From Candidatus Latescibacterota bacterium (GTDB lineage Bacteria; Krumholzibacteriota; Krumholzibacteriia; WVZY01): a stretch of 64,000 nucleotides of DNA. Made by a program: the position numbers and the translations under genes. A model generated the notes under the pieces. That model saw nothing but the letters and a program-made list of their open reading frames with translations. It ran no database searches and was not told where the DNA came from. Positions 52,044 to 61,382 of the stretch are shown here, piece by piece. The DNA lies in the NCBI GenBank assembly GCA_011772205.1, contig WVZY01000003.1:1-64000 (forward strand), written 5' to 3'. Positions within the stretch are counted from its first letter, which is position 1; each line of letters opens with the position of its first letter.

Positions 52044-54461
52044 ATGCAGGGCAGACTCAAAGGTGTCCAGCCTCACGCTCTCTGTGTTATCGGACTCATT
52101 GCTTGTTCGATGCTCATCTACGAGATCCTGCTCACGCGCATTTGCGCCCTTCGTTTGCATTTTCATTTCAGCTTTCTCATTATCAGTAACTGCTTGTTGG
52201 GAATCGGTGCCAGCGGAACCCTGATCTTCATTTTTCAAGAGAAATGGAGACCCCGGGCACGTCTCTGGATCTGGCTGTTTTGTTTGCTCTATTTGATCTC
52301 TCTAATTTTTACTTATGCATTCCTTCTAAGCTATAAGCTCCCCGAAACAGCTGAATACGTCCAGGAAGCGGGTATGTTTACTTCTACCATGGTGGAGATC
52401 GCTCGTTCGATGGCCCTGTTCAACCTGGTGGCCGCTCTTCCGTTCTTTTTTGCCGGCGGGATTATCGGAATGATCTTGACCTTCAATGCCGAGGCGGTGA
52501 ACACCGTATACGGAGTCGACTTGCTCGGTGCCGGCCTCGGATGTTTGCTTTGCCCGCTGTTCCTTTCGAAGTATGGCGCGGGAGGCACCTTTGTGTTTCT
52601 CTCCTTGCTCGCATTGGCGGGATTGGTCGTGGCCTTGCCTCCGGAACGGAGAAAAGCAGCAATCGGGACAGGTGTAATCCTGGGCGCCATAGGTCTCTGG
52701 CTTCTGCCCACGCTGGATCAGAAGTTCCCCGTTCCCAGCAAAGCCGTGCTGAGAATAACCAAGAGCAAGGATGCCCAGGTCGCTCGAAACATCGAGTATT
52801 CACGCTGGAGCTCCAACAGCCGAATTGATCTCGTATCCATTCCCGCCATTGAGCGATTTATTTACTGCCGGGGCGCGAACGCCAGAGAGATCCCACTGCC
52901 GGATGAAAAGTTCATCCTTCAAGACGGATCGTCGGCCACGTTTATTGTGGATTTCTCCGAGCATCCGGACGCACTCGATGCGATAAGGGAGTCGGCCTAC
53001 TCTGCCACCATCAGGCTGAAAACGCGTCCTCGTGTCTTCGTCGTCGGCGTTGGTGGCGGCAACGACGTCTGGGCGGCGAAAATACACGACGCGGACTATG
53101 TCAAGGGCGTCGAACTGAACCGTCAGATCCTCGATATCCATCGAAAGGTGCTGCCCCATTTTTCCAGGATGCTGATCGAAGATCCGAAGATAGAACTCCT
53201 CCACGCGGAGGGGAGAAATGCCCTGATGCGTGAAAAAGACACGTATGATGTCATTCAAATGACGGGCATAGATACCTGGACGGCGTTGACCTCGGGTGCC
53301 TATATCCTTGCCGAAAACTATCTATATACCCGGGAAGCCATTGAGGACATGTACGATTGCCTGGCGCCCGGAGGCATTATACAGATCGTGCGCTTTGCCG
53401 CGGATATGGAAGCGTTACGGCTCATGTCCAATGTCCATGCGGCATTCGAGGCCAAAGGGGTTCCGGACTTCGAGAAGTCCGTCATTGCACTGCTCTTCGA
53501 GCCGGATTTCCTGCTGGCAACGATGGTGAAAAAGGGAACCTTCACCGAGAAAGAGCTGAGGAGCGTGAGTGCGTTTGCTTCTGAATCCGGATTCGAGGTA
53601 GTTTATATGCCGGGACGCAGCACCGGGACTCTGGTGGAGACGTTTGTTCGCAGTCCGGACAAAGCCGATTTCATCCGGGGCTTTCCGAGGGATATCAGTC
53701 CCACGACGGACAATCGGCCGTATTTCTTCAATTTTTCAAAATGGCGCAATCCACTCGCCAGTGTGAAATACATTGCCGAGCCCACGTCCGTCTCCCAGGG
53801 AAATCCCGCTTTTCTGCTTGGACAGTTTGCGTTGAGCACATTTCTTTCCATGCTATTCATTGTCCTGCCCCTCGTCATTTACCGCCGCAAAGATCTCGAG
53901 CGTAAATACGTGGGCCGCTTCCTCATTTATTTTTGCGGTCTCGGTATCGGCTTTATTACTATCGAGATCGCTCTCATGCAGAAGCTCGTCTTGTTTCTCG
54001 GTCATCCTCTTTACTCGATTACCGTAACGCTCTTTTCAATCCTGGTGTTCACTGGTCTCGGCAGCATGATCTCCGGGAGATGGTTCCGTGCACCGGGAAG
54101 GCGCGCTGCATTGGTTCCGATCGCGCTGGCCGTTTTGTTGGGGCTATTTATCCTGTTTGCCTCCCGGATGACCTCCACCTTCGTTGCTCTGCCGCTTATC
54201 CCGCGGATATTGATCGCGGTGGGCACGCTGGCACCAATAGCCCTCGTTCTGGGGGTGCCGTTTGCATTCGGTATCCGTCTGTTGAATCGATTCAATCCCT
54301 CCATCATTCCCTGGGCGTGGGCGGTAAACGGTTTTTGTACCGTTATCGGTTCGATCCTCACCGTTGTGCTGACTATGAACCTCGGATTCAACTTCGTCTT
54401 CATTGCCGCAATCGTCATCTATGCGGTTGTATTCAGCGCGCTCCGTGCGCTTCCCGCATGA
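52044..54461 (+). CDS. Membrane-embedded spermidine-synthase-like protein
   Basis: An 805-residue protein with an N-terminal membrane domain of about seven helices, a soluble spermidine-synthase-like methyltransferase fold in the middle (about 275-560; FVVGVGGGNDVWAAKIHDA as the SAM/nucleotide loop, VKGVELNRQIL with the acidic ribose-binding Glu, and YDVIQMTGIDTWTA), and a C-terminal membrane domain of about six helices. Bacterial proteins of this layout are annotated as spermidine synthase-like, but the aminopropyltransferase residues are not obviously complete: the catalytic Asp region reads MTGID. It may modify a lipid or membrane-associated substrate. ATG 52044 is chosen on promoter grounds; ATG 51969 is the longer alternative. 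Confidence 0.72.
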   Translation: MQGRLKGVQPHALCVIGLIACSMLIYEILLTRICALRLHFHFSFLIISNCLLGIGASGTLIFIFQEKWRPRARLWIWLFCLLYLISLIFTYAFLLSYKLPETAEYVQEAGMFTSTMVEIARSMALFNLVAALPFFFAGGIIGMILTFNAEAVNTVYGVDLLGAGLGCLLCPLFLSKYGAGGTFVFLSLLALAGLVVALPPERRKAAIGTGVILGAIGLWLLPTLDQKFPVPSKAVLRITKSKDAQVARNIEYSRWSSNSRIDLVSIPAIERFIYCRGANAREIPLPDEKFILQDGSSATFIVDFSEHPDALDAIRESAYSATIRLKTRPRVFVVGVGGGNDVWAAKIHDADYVKGVELNRQILDIHRKVLPHFSRMLIEDPKIELLHAEGRNALMREKDTYDVIQMTGIDTWTALTSGAYILAENYLYTREAIEDMYDCLAPGGIIQIVRFAADMEALRLMSNVHAAFEAKGVPDFEKSVIALLFEPDFLLATMVKKGTFTEKELRSVSAFASESGFEVVYMPGRSTGTLVETFVRSPDKADFIRGFPRDISPTTDNRPYFFNFSKWRNPLASVKYIAEPTSVSQGNPAFLLGQFALSTFLSMLFIVLPLVIYRRKDLERKYVGRFLIYFCGLGIGFITIEIALMQKLVLFLGHPLYSITVTLFSILVFTGLGSMISGRWFRAPGRRAALVPIALAVLLGLFILFASRMTSTFVALPLIPRILIAVGTLAPIALVLGVPFAFGIRLLNRFNPSIIPWAWAVNGFCTVIGSILTVVLTMNLGFNFVFIAAIVIYAVVFSALRALPA

Positions 54462-54493
54462 GAGGGTCGGGTCTGTCCGATCATATTTCGTCT

Positions 54494-56863
54494 CTATTTT
54501 TGAATCTCGTTGTCTAACGGGAAATTCATCCGGCGGAGTAGATCTTGGAAGCGTGGGTCGTCACGCAGCGGATCATACGATGGGCTGACTTTTAATAAAT
54601 ATAACCGTCCGGCGTGCTTTTCATAGGCCCTTTCCAACCAGGCCAATGCCTGATCCTTATCGCCCAGCTGCGCATAGTACTGGGCAGCATATGTGGGAGT
54701 GCTGTCATATTGACCTTTCAGGCTCTCGAGGTGCCACCTCCAGTAACCCCTAGGACCCGACTCGCTGTAGGCGCTATCCAAGGCGGCCACCTCTGCCGCT
54801 ACCTTCTCAGGTGGGTTTCCCTCGAGGTTTCCCTGGAGGGTCATTGCTTTTTGCTGGGCTCTGACTGCGTCTTCATACCTCTCCGTTGCCTCATATGTCC
54901 ACGCGAGTGCCCTGTATGCTCTCGCACTGTTCGGCGCCAGCTCGGTCGACTGCAGGTACTGTTTTATTGACCGATCGTACTGGCGTGCGAAGTAGTACAT
55001 AAAAGCCAAGGTCGCGTTTGTCAGAGAGGAGACAGGATCGAGCTGCAGGGCACGTTTGGCCTCGGCGATGGATTCCTCGAAGCGGCCCATTGCCGCCAAA
55101 TAATGGGCATACTCATAGTGAGATTCGGAAAGGCCCGGATTGAGTTCAATCGCTCGCTTCATTTCCTCCTCCCCCCCCAGCCAATCCCAATCGAGAAAAA
55201 ATCGCTTCCCTGACAATGCAAGGTACGCTTCTGCAATCGTGTCATCGATCTCTAGAGCCTTCCTCACGAGTGTCTCGATTTCTGTTTTGGCTTCCTCCAG
55301 CGGCCTATGACCGGCCCACGCTTGAAACTCGATGGAGGCGGCCAACCCTGCATAAGCCTGGGCGTAATTGGGATCGATCTCGATCGCTTGTTGGAAGTAG
55401 TCGTCAGCTTTCTCTAACTCTTCCTTCGTATACTTGAAATAGTGGAATTTGCCCCTCAGGTACAGTTCGTGGGCTTCGGGATTCACTGGGCGCGCGCTCA
55501 TCAGGCGTACCTGCTCCTCAGGCGTAAGTGTGACCTGGATCTCGTGAGCAATTGCCTGTGCCACTTCGCTCGATAAAATCAGGATGTCACCAAAGTCACG
55601 GTCATAATTGTCAGCCCAGAGATGCCGTTCTGGTTCCGCTCCGATTAACTGCGCCGTGATCCTCACTCGGTTCCCATCGCGGAGCACAGAACCCTCCACT
55701 ACAGCACCCACGTTCAACTCCCGTGCCATCTGCGGCAGCGGCTTGTCCGCCTTTTTATAGAGCATCGCTGAAGTCCGCGAGATCACCCGAAGTGCCCCGA
55801 TCTTTGATAACTCCGTGATCAGCGCCTCTGTCATTCCGTCCGAGAGGTACTCCTGCTCCGCATCCCCCGAGAGGTTGTCAAATGGCAGCACGGCCACCGA
55901 GTCGATCGCCACGTCCCGCCCAGAGAATGTTTGGGTCAGGACAATGGCCAGAACCACAACCGCCCCCGCCACTATCCCAGCGGCCAGCCGCTTCCGGCGC
56001 CTGAGCTTCCGAAGCGCCCTGAACCGCCGCTCCTTGATCCCCAGTGTGATCTGTTCCCGCTGCGTTTCGAGCTCGGCGAGCAACTCGTGCGTTGTCTCGT
56101 GGCGCTTCGCCGGATCCTTCGAGAGCGCCTTCTCAATGATGTCTTCTACTGCCACCGGCACATCCCCGCGCGGCGATGTCACGGGCTCGGGGGCTTCATT
56201 CAAAATCGAGTAGAGGACCGCCGTCTCCGCCTCCCCCCGAAACGGCAATTGCCCCGTGAGCATCTCGTAGAGCATTGCACCCAGAGACCAGATGTCGGTG
56301 CGATGGTCCACCTCTTGTCCCTGCGCTTGTTCGGGCGACATGTACGCCACGGTGCCCACAGCCATACCGGTTCTCGTTATTCGGGTTTGCGTGGCGAGCT
56401 TGGCCAGCCCAAAGTCCACCACCTTCGCCTGTCCCTCCGGTGTGATCAAGACGTTGCCCGGCTTGATGTCCCGGTGGACGATCCCCTCGCTGTGCGCCTT
56501 TGCGAGCCCTCGTGCTACCTGCACAGCGATATCCAGCGCTTCTTCGATTGGCAGCGGCCCCCCCGAAGCGATCTTCTCCGCGAGGCTCTCACCTTCGATG
56601 TACTCCATCACTATGAAGATGTGGCCGTCGGCCTCGTGAATCTCGTGGATCGTACAGATGCGGGGGTGGGTCAAACCGGCGGCCGCCTGGGCCTCGTGGA
56701 GAAAGCGTTTCTTTACGGGCTCGTTCGCTAGGAGTTTGGGCGAGAGGAATTTCAAGGCGACGGTGCGCTTGAGCCTCGTGTCTTCGGCTTTGTACACTAC
56801 CCCCATCCCGCCTTCGCCGAGCTTTTCCGTGATTCTGTAGTGGGATATAGTCTGGCCGATCAT
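54494..56863 (-). CDS. Ser/Thr protein kinase with TolB-like and TPR domains
   Basis: A 789-residue transmembrane kinase. The N-terminal PknB-type kinase domain (1-270) has GEGGMGVVYKAED, the Lys in TVALKFL, catalytic HRDIKPGNVLI, VDFGLAKL and GTVAYMSPEQAQG. One membrane helix (about 303-322, AAGIVAGAVVVLAIVL) follows. The outer part starts with a TolB/FlgO-like fold (about 333-450; SVAVLPFDNLSGD, RVISRTSAM, VEGSVLRDGNRVRITAQL) and ends with TPR repeats (about 475-770; IDPNYAQAYAGLA). It probably senses envelope or small-molecule signals and phosphorylates cytoplasmic targets. Its kinase region is nearly identical in DNA to the pseudogene at 47718-50049. It has its own promoter at 56932-56968. 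Confidence 0.9.
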   Translation of the reverse strand: MIGQTISHYRITEKLGEGGMGVVYKAEDTRLKRTVALKFLSPKLLANEPVKKRFLHEAQAAAGLTHPRICTIHEIHEADGHIFIVMEYIEGESLAEKIASGGPLPIEEALDIAVQVARGLAKAHSEGIVHRDIKPGNVLITPEGQAKVVDFGLAKLATQTRITRTGMAVGTVAYMSPEQAQGQEVDHRTDIWSLGAMLYEMLTGQLPFRGEAETAVLYSILNEAPEPVTSPRGDVPVAVEDIIEKALSKDPAKRHETTHELLAELETQREQITLGIKERRFRALRKLRRRKRLAAGIVAGAVVVLAIVLTQTFSGRDVAIDSVAVLPFDNLSGDAEQEYLSDGMTEALITELSKIGALRVISRTSAMLYKKADKPLPQMARELNVGAVVEGSVLRDGNRVRITAQLIGAEPERHLWADNYDRDFGDILILSSEVAQAIAHEIQVTLTPEEQVRLMSARPVNPEAHELYLRGKFHYFKYTKEELEKADDYFQQAIEIDPNYAQAYAGLAASIEFQAWAGHRPLEEAKTEIETLVRKALEIDDTIAEAYLALSGKRFFLDWDWLGGEEEMKRAIELNPGLSESHYEYAHYLAAMGRFEESIAEAKRALQLDPVSSLTNATLAFMYYFARQYDRSIKQYLQSTELAPNSARAYRALAWTYEATERYEDAVRAQQKAMTLQGNLEGNPPEKVAAEVAALDSAYSESGPRGYWRWHLESLKGQYDSTPTYAAQYYAQLGDKDQALAWLERAYEKHAGRLYLLKVSPSYDPLRDDPRFQDLLRRMNFPLDNEIQK

Positions 56864-56931
56864 GCTTTCTCCGTCACGTAGGAAGGAAAGCCCTGAGAAT
56901 CTATCGTTAAGGGATATCTATAATTGTGAAC

Positions 56932-56968
56932 ATCCTAGCAGGGAATCAAACAGAGATCAAAGGGGATA
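56932..56968 (-). promoter_or_regulatory. Promoter of the kinase gene at 56863
   Basis: On the minus strand TTGATC (56960-56955), 17 bases, TAGGAT (56937-56932), preceded by TATCCCC. One of three copies of the extended box; the leader is about 62 bases. Confidence 0.65.
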
Positions 56969-57085
56969 GTATTATAGCTCTCCAGAGGATAGAATCGAAT
57001 CTCGATAAAAGCATTGTGGTTATTGAGGCGTTGGAATCGCAAATATTAATAAATAATAATTGGTATTACAACTAGAAAATATTAG

Positions 57086-57113
57086 TTGACAAACCAACAA
57101 TCATATATATACT
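57086..57113 (+). promoter_or_regulatory. Promoter giving a leaderless transcript
   Basis: A perfect TTGACA, 16 bases, TATACT. The expected transcript start coincides with the ATG at 57120, and no ribosome site is present, so the wHTH gene is probably translated from a leaderless mRNA. Confidence 0.6.
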
Positions 57114-57119
57114 AGAGAT

Positions 57120-57458
57120 ATGGATTACATGGGCGTTCAAAAGCTTTTCGGCAGCTGCCGGCGCACAGAAGTGCTTGTTTTAGTTGCACTTTTGGGCGAA
57201 ACGTATCCGACTGAACTCGCTCGGCTATTGGAAGCCCCCCTTTATTCTATTCAATCTATTGTCGATGCGCTCGATCGGGAATGTGTTGTGGCAACGTGGA
57301 TGTCAGGCAATTCTCGGAGAGTCTCTCTCGATCCTAGATATTTTGCCCACAAGGAATTGCGGGCGTTGCTCCTTCGACTGGCTGATGCAGAACCCGAGCT
57401 TCGGGCTGCGGCGGCACGGCGACGCACGAGGCCCCGGAGAGCGGGTAAGCCGATATGA
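57120..57458 (+). CDS. Small winged-helix protein, possible antitoxin
   Basis: A 112-residue protein with an ArsR/MarR-like winged helix (about 8-75: VLVLVALLGETYPTELARLLEAPLYSIQSIVDALDRECVV, read in parts) and an Arg-rich tail. Its stop overlaps the next gene's start by four bases (ATGA). wHTH plus nucleotidyltransferase pairs of this layout are known as candidate toxin-antitoxin or abortive-infection modules. The gene is preceded by a strong promoter directly at its start codon. AT-rich upstream sequence contrasts with neighbours. DNA binding and autoregulation are inferred; direct evidence for antitoxin function is absent. Confidence 0.65.
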   Translation: MDYMGVQKLFGSCRRTEVLVLVALLGETYPTELARLLEAPLYSIQSIVDALDRECVVATWMSGNSRRVSLDPRYFAHKELRALLLRLADAEPELRAAAARRRTRPRRAGKPI

Positions 57459-58012
57459 GAATCTCCCGATCCAGCAGCCTACCAGAAGTAGCTTTCATTG
57501 TTTGCACAGCCTTGCACCGTGGCGGGATCACTGCGGTGTTAACAGGCGGGAGCGCAGCGACTGTCTATGCTCCTCATGCGTATCAATCCCGGGATCTTGA
57601 TTTTATCATCGAGTTTCGCGCTAGCAATTCGAATGCGTCTGAAACATTGGCTTCACTCGGATACCGGTTGTCCGGCGATCACTATGAACACGCTGAAAAT
57701 CCTCTTCATCTCGAGTTCCCACCCGGGCCATTAGCGGTTGGCGGCGAGCTAATTCGAGAGTGGGACACGATGCAGGAGAAAGGCCTGCTGTTGCACATCA
57801 TTACTCCTACGGATAGTTGCCGCGACCGCCTGTCTGGCTTTCTTTTTTGGAACGATCGTGGTTCCTTGGAGCAGGCAGTTGCTGTAGCTGGAGCACAAAA
57901 GGAGCGAGTGGATTTTGAAATCATTCGCCGCTGGTGCGAGTTGGAAGGGCGCTTGGAACAGTACGGTGAATTCGAACGGGCTCTCCGTCAAAAGAGGACA
58001 AACAACATTTGA
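57455..58012 (+). CDS. Nucleotidyltransferase-fold protein (DUF6036-like), possible toxin
   Basis: A 185-residue protein. The nucleotidyltransferase signature is VLTGGSAATVYAP followed by SRDLDFIIEF: GGS, then DxD in the DLD. The C-terminal part has CRDRLSGFLFWNDRGSLEQAVAVA and VDFEIIRRWCELEG, the DUF6036-like pattern as I recall it. Proteins of this kind (MNT/AbiEii relatives) can add nucleotides to RNA or protein, and some are toxins with a wHTH antitoxin encoded upstream, as here. The translational coupling to the wHTH gene supports a two-gene unit. Start ATG 57455. Confidence 0.7.
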   Translation: MRISRSSSLPEVAFIVCTALHRGGITAVLTGGSAATVYAPHAYQSRDLDFIIEFRASNSNASETLASLGYRLSGDHYEHAENPLHLEFPPGPLAVGGELIREWDTMQEKGLLLHIITPTDSCRDRLSGFLFWNDRGSLEQAVAVAGAQKERVDFEIIRRWCELEGRLEQYGEFERALRQKRTNNI

Positions 58013-58088
58013 ATCCTTCCTGATGGCTGCATCCGGAAAGATTTCCGCTCGAAGTAAGAGTCGGTTCTTTGAGTTGGCATCTGGGAGC

Positions 58089-58128
58089 GTGGTGTCGTGG
58101 CGTCGAAGTGTCGTGGTGTCGTGGGATC
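58089..58128 (+). repeat. Short GTGTCGTG tandem-like repeats
   Basis: Degenerate repeats of GTGTCGTGG occur between 58089 and 58128, at the convergent end of the nucleotidyltransferase gene and the large kinase gene. This looks like slippage-generated satellite DNA. Confidence 0.6.
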
Positions 58129-58174
58129 GAAAAGACCGGAGATGGGACATGGAAAAAAGGGATCCACAACGCCC

Positions 58175-61102
58175 CTAAGGGGAGATGCTCTTTAGCGCGG
58201 TCAATCGCTGGCGTGCGTCCGCCATTTGCGGCAGCCCTTCATCCGCCCGGGACCACATTTCCAGAAATTTCGCATATTCTTTTTTCGCATCAGCCTTGCG
58301 GCCCATCTCCTCGTAGAATTGTCCCAGCTCGTAATGGGATAATGCGTGTCCGCCATAAACGCGCAGCATCTCCTCGTGCACTCCAGCTGCTTCGTCCAGC
58401 CGCCCCGCCATTCTGTGGGCTCGTGCCATAGCTTCTCTGTACTCGATATCCTCCAACGCTCCTGGAAACACACCGTACCTACTCATTTCTCGGATCATCT
58501 TCAGGGCTTCTTCGGGATCTCCTTCAGCCAGCGCTATCTCTGCGGCGACCTTATGAAACCACAGCAACGCCCTTCCGCCGAATATGCGTTCCGAGGCGCG
58601 CACTTCTTCGACTGCGGCACGAGCGGCATCGAGAGAATCGAGTGCAGCGAGTGCTCTCGCCCGGATCTGAATCCCGACAATCGGTCGGTACGCGTCAGTA
58701 CATTTCGCCAACCTCTGTGCCGTGCGCATTGCTTCATCGGCCAGCCCGGCCCTCAACAGCAGAAGGCTGCGATTCAATTCGAAACGCGCCTCGACGTTCG
58801 AATCCGTAACGAACTGACGGGCTCGCTCGAATTCCTCGAGGGCCTTCTCGAGGCGGCCCTGCTCTGCATATAGCAATGCGAGGGAGGGAGACCCTACGGG
58901 ATCCGCGATCATCTCGATCATTTGATGGGGCAGCAGCTCCCTTTGATCGAGAATATCTTTGATTGTTTCAATGGCCAGGGTTAGATCGCCTCTGGAGTAT
59001 GCGCATGATGCAAGGTGCATTTCGCACCAATAGAATTCCGGATTGACTTCGAGACACTTGCGAAATGACGTCTCGGCGCTGTCGGGCAAGCCAAGAGCCA
59101 GAAACCGTGATCCCTGCTCGTCCCACGCATTCGGATTATCCGGATGCTGCTCAACGTAGGTCCTGGATGCTTGGAGAGCTTCTTCAGAGCGATCCGTAAG
59201 CGCTAGGGCGGCGCCATAAACGAGCCCGAGGGTCGCATCGTCCGGATAAAGTTGGAGCCCCTGTTCGGAGACTCGAATTGCGTCCTCGAGATACCATTGG
59301 AATACTAGAAACTCACTAAAGCTGCTGAGTATCTCCCGGTCGTCCGGCCAGCGGGCGAGCATTTCATTGTAAGTAGCCTTAGCGTCGGGAATGCGATAGT
59401 GTAATGTCTGCTGCCAGGCCTCGAGACGCATGCGGTCCTTGAGCGCGAGGTGGATCCGTTTCTCCCACGCGCTGTCTGCGTAAGCACGGGCACGATCGAT
59501 CCCCAGTACTCCAGAAGACATGGAGTACTGCACAAGGCTCAACTCGAAAAGGGCCCGCGCAAAAGCGGAATCCAGGTTGACCGCTTTTTCGAGTTCTTGA
59601 ATAGCATCCCGCGTACGATACTCGCGGCGAGCCATCGCGCCGGCAATGTAATGCTTATATGCTTCAGGGGAGGCAGTGGTCAATGCGCCAACCGATGGCG
59701 GTTCGCTTGGTGACTCGGCGCCACTCTCGCTGGCTATGAGCGGCAGAACATCGGCGATGATCTGGTCCGCAAGGCGAATCAGATTGGAACCCTCGATCCG
59801 ACGAGCTCCCAGGCTGTTTCCATTTCTTGCGTCGACCAGGCGCCACGTAGCATACTGCTCGTTTTCCAGCTGTGCGATCTTTCCCGATAGGATTAACGTA
59901 GCTCCTGAATGTCGTGCCAGCTCGAGGGCCTCGGCCTCTCGAATCGGTTCACTTGTGGTTCCAAACAGCCTCCGGCGCAAATCCTGGAGGTACTCGGGAC
60001 TGATGACGCGGATCGGGCTGCTCTCGATGAGCCCGATGTTTACGAGTTCGGTAATCCCTATGGATATTGTCATGTCATCGGAGGCCACCAGGTCCCGAAA
60101 ATCCATTATCGCCAGAGCATGCTCACTGGATGGCGTCAGTAATCCGCTTTTGAGCACGAACCTCCAGCCGATCAAAGCAACGATCAATACTACTACTATA
60201 ATAGAGAAAGCACGCAGAAGACTGATTCGCCCACCCTCACCAAAGAACCGCTTTGCTCCAGGAACGCCTGGAGATTTCTTTTTGATTGTTGCTTCTCTCA
60301 GCTCCTCCAGATCGTTCTTTAATTCAGCGATGCTTTGGTATCTCTTTTCCTTATCCTTATGCATCGCCTTATTGAGAACGTCCTGCAATCCTTCGGGGAC
60401 GTCACTCCTATATACTGAAACGGGCTCCAGATCCGTATTCATGATCCCATACAACAGCGCCGCTTCATGATCCCCGGTAAAAGGAGCACGCCCAGCGAGG
60501 AGTTCATGCAACACGGCACCCAGTGAAAATATATCGGTGCGCTCATCGATGTCTTCATCTCTCGCCTGCTCGGGGGACATATACGCCACTGTTCCGACCG
60601 TACTTCGCCAGCTTGTCGTCTTTGCCTGCGAAGTGAGCTTTGCCAGTCCAAAGTCCACGATCTTCGCCTGGTCATCCGTTGTAATGAGAATATTGGCCGG
60701 CTTGATGTCTCGATGAACGATCCCCTTCTTGTGTGCTGCCGCCAGGCCAGAGGCGATTTGAAGCACAATATCGAAGGCCTCTTCAATGCTGGACGCCCCT
60801 CGATCCAGCCTCTCCCGTAGAGACTCGCCCTCGTAATAGGACATCACGATAAAAAGCTGCCCATCGGATGTCTCGTCGATCTCATAAATGGTGCAGATGT
60901 TGGGATGTTCCAGTGAAGATGCTGCTTGCGCTTCGTGAATGAAGCGCTCCTTGGCTTCCGGGACGCTGGTCAGCTCCAGCGGGAGAAATTTCAGTGCCAC
61001 CGTGCGCTTGAGTTTGGTATCTTCCGCCCTGTAAACGACACCCATTCCGCCCTCGCCGAGCTCTTCGAGGATTTTGTAGCGGGAGATGGTTCTACCGATC
61101 AT
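58175..61102 (-). CDS. Large Ser/Thr protein kinase with TPR region
   Basis: A 975-residue transmembrane kinase. The kinase domain (1-275) has GEGGMGVVYRAED, TVALKFL, HRDIKPANILI, VDFGLAKL and GTVAYMSPEQARD. A membrane helix lies at about 300-318 (IIVVVLIVALIGWRFVL). A divergent TolB-like segment follows (HALAIMDFRDL, RVISPEYLQDL, ATLILSGKIAQL), then at least nine TPR-like helices to the C-terminus (for example DAIQELEKAVNLDSAFARAL and ALEEFERARQFV). The TPR region is longer than in the kinase at 54494 and the sequence is only distantly related, so this is an older paralogue. It probably relays an extracytoplasmic signal. Promoter at 61175-61213. Confidence 0.9.
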   Translation of the reverse strand: MIGRTISRYKILEELGEGGMGVVYRAEDTKLKRTVALKFLPLELTSVPEAKERFIHEAQAASSLEHPNICTIYEIDETSDGQLFIVMSYYEGESLRERLDRGASSIEEAFDIVLQIASGLAAAHKKGIVHRDIKPANILITTDDQAKIVDFGLAKLTSQAKTTSWRSTVGTVAYMSPEQARDEDIDERTDIFSLGAVLHELLAGRAPFTGDHEAALLYGIMNTDLEPVSVYRSDVPEGLQDVLNKAMHKDKEKRYQSIAELKNDLEELREATIKKKSPGVPGAKRFFGEGGRISLLRAFSIIVVVLIVALIGWRFVLKSGLLTPSSEHALAIMDFRDLVASDDMTISIGITELVNIGLIESSPIRVISPEYLQDLRRRLFGTTSEPIREAEALELARHSGATLILSGKIAQLENEQYATWRLVDARNGNSLGARRIEGSNLIRLADQIIADVLPLIASESGAESPSEPPSVGALTTASPEAYKHYIAGAMARREYRTRDAIQELEKAVNLDSAFARALFELSLVQYSMSSGVLGIDRARAYADSAWEKRIHLALKDRMRLEAWQQTLHYRIPDAKATYNEMLARWPDDREILSSFSEFLVFQWYLEDAIRVSEQGLQLYPDDATLGLVYGAALALTDRSEEALQASRTYVEQHPDNPNAWDEQGSRFLALGLPDSAETSFRKCLEVNPEFYWCEMHLASCAYSRGDLTLAIETIKDILDQRELLPHQMIEMIADPVGSPSLALLYAEQGRLEKALEEFERARQFVTDSNVEARFELNRSLLLLRAGLADEAMRTAQRLAKCTDAYRPIVGIQIRARALAALDSLDAARAAVEEVRASERIFGGRALLWFHKVAAEIALAEGDPEEALKMIREMSRYGVFPGALEDIEYREAMARAHRMAGRLDEAAGVHEEMLRVYGGHALSHYELGQFYEEMGRKADAKKEYAKFLEMWSRADEGLPQMADARQRLTALKSISP

Positions 61103-61174
61103 ACCGACTCCGGGGAAACACAGCCAAAAACTGAGAAAAAGATGCGCTCTGGAATGCTATCCACAATCCATAAC

Positions 61175-61213
61175 ATTCTAACAGCGACACGAGCCAGAAT
61201 CAAAGAGGATAAC
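61175..61213 (-). promoter_or_regulatory. Promoter of the large kinase gene
   Basis: On the minus strand TTGATT (61203-61198), 17 bases, TAGAAT (61180-61175), preceded by TTATCCTC. The leader is about 66 bases. It shares the extended box with the sites at 51894 and 56932. Confidence 0.7.
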
Positions 61214-61382
61214 AGCAGAATCTGCATATTATTATCGATTAAAAAGCGAAGACTTTCGGAAGGAGATGTTACGAGAGCCTTCTTTGCGCTTCTTGTCCAT
61301 TCTGATATCATGCTTTCCAGTAACTCATTTGTGACAAAAGTATTCTTAAAGCAGCGGACTCATTGATCCAAGGAGGTGTCCG

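Noticed and set aside
58089-58128. CRISPR-like repeats
   Set aside because: The GTGTCGTG repeats are short, contiguous and have no spacers; they are simple satellite DNA.
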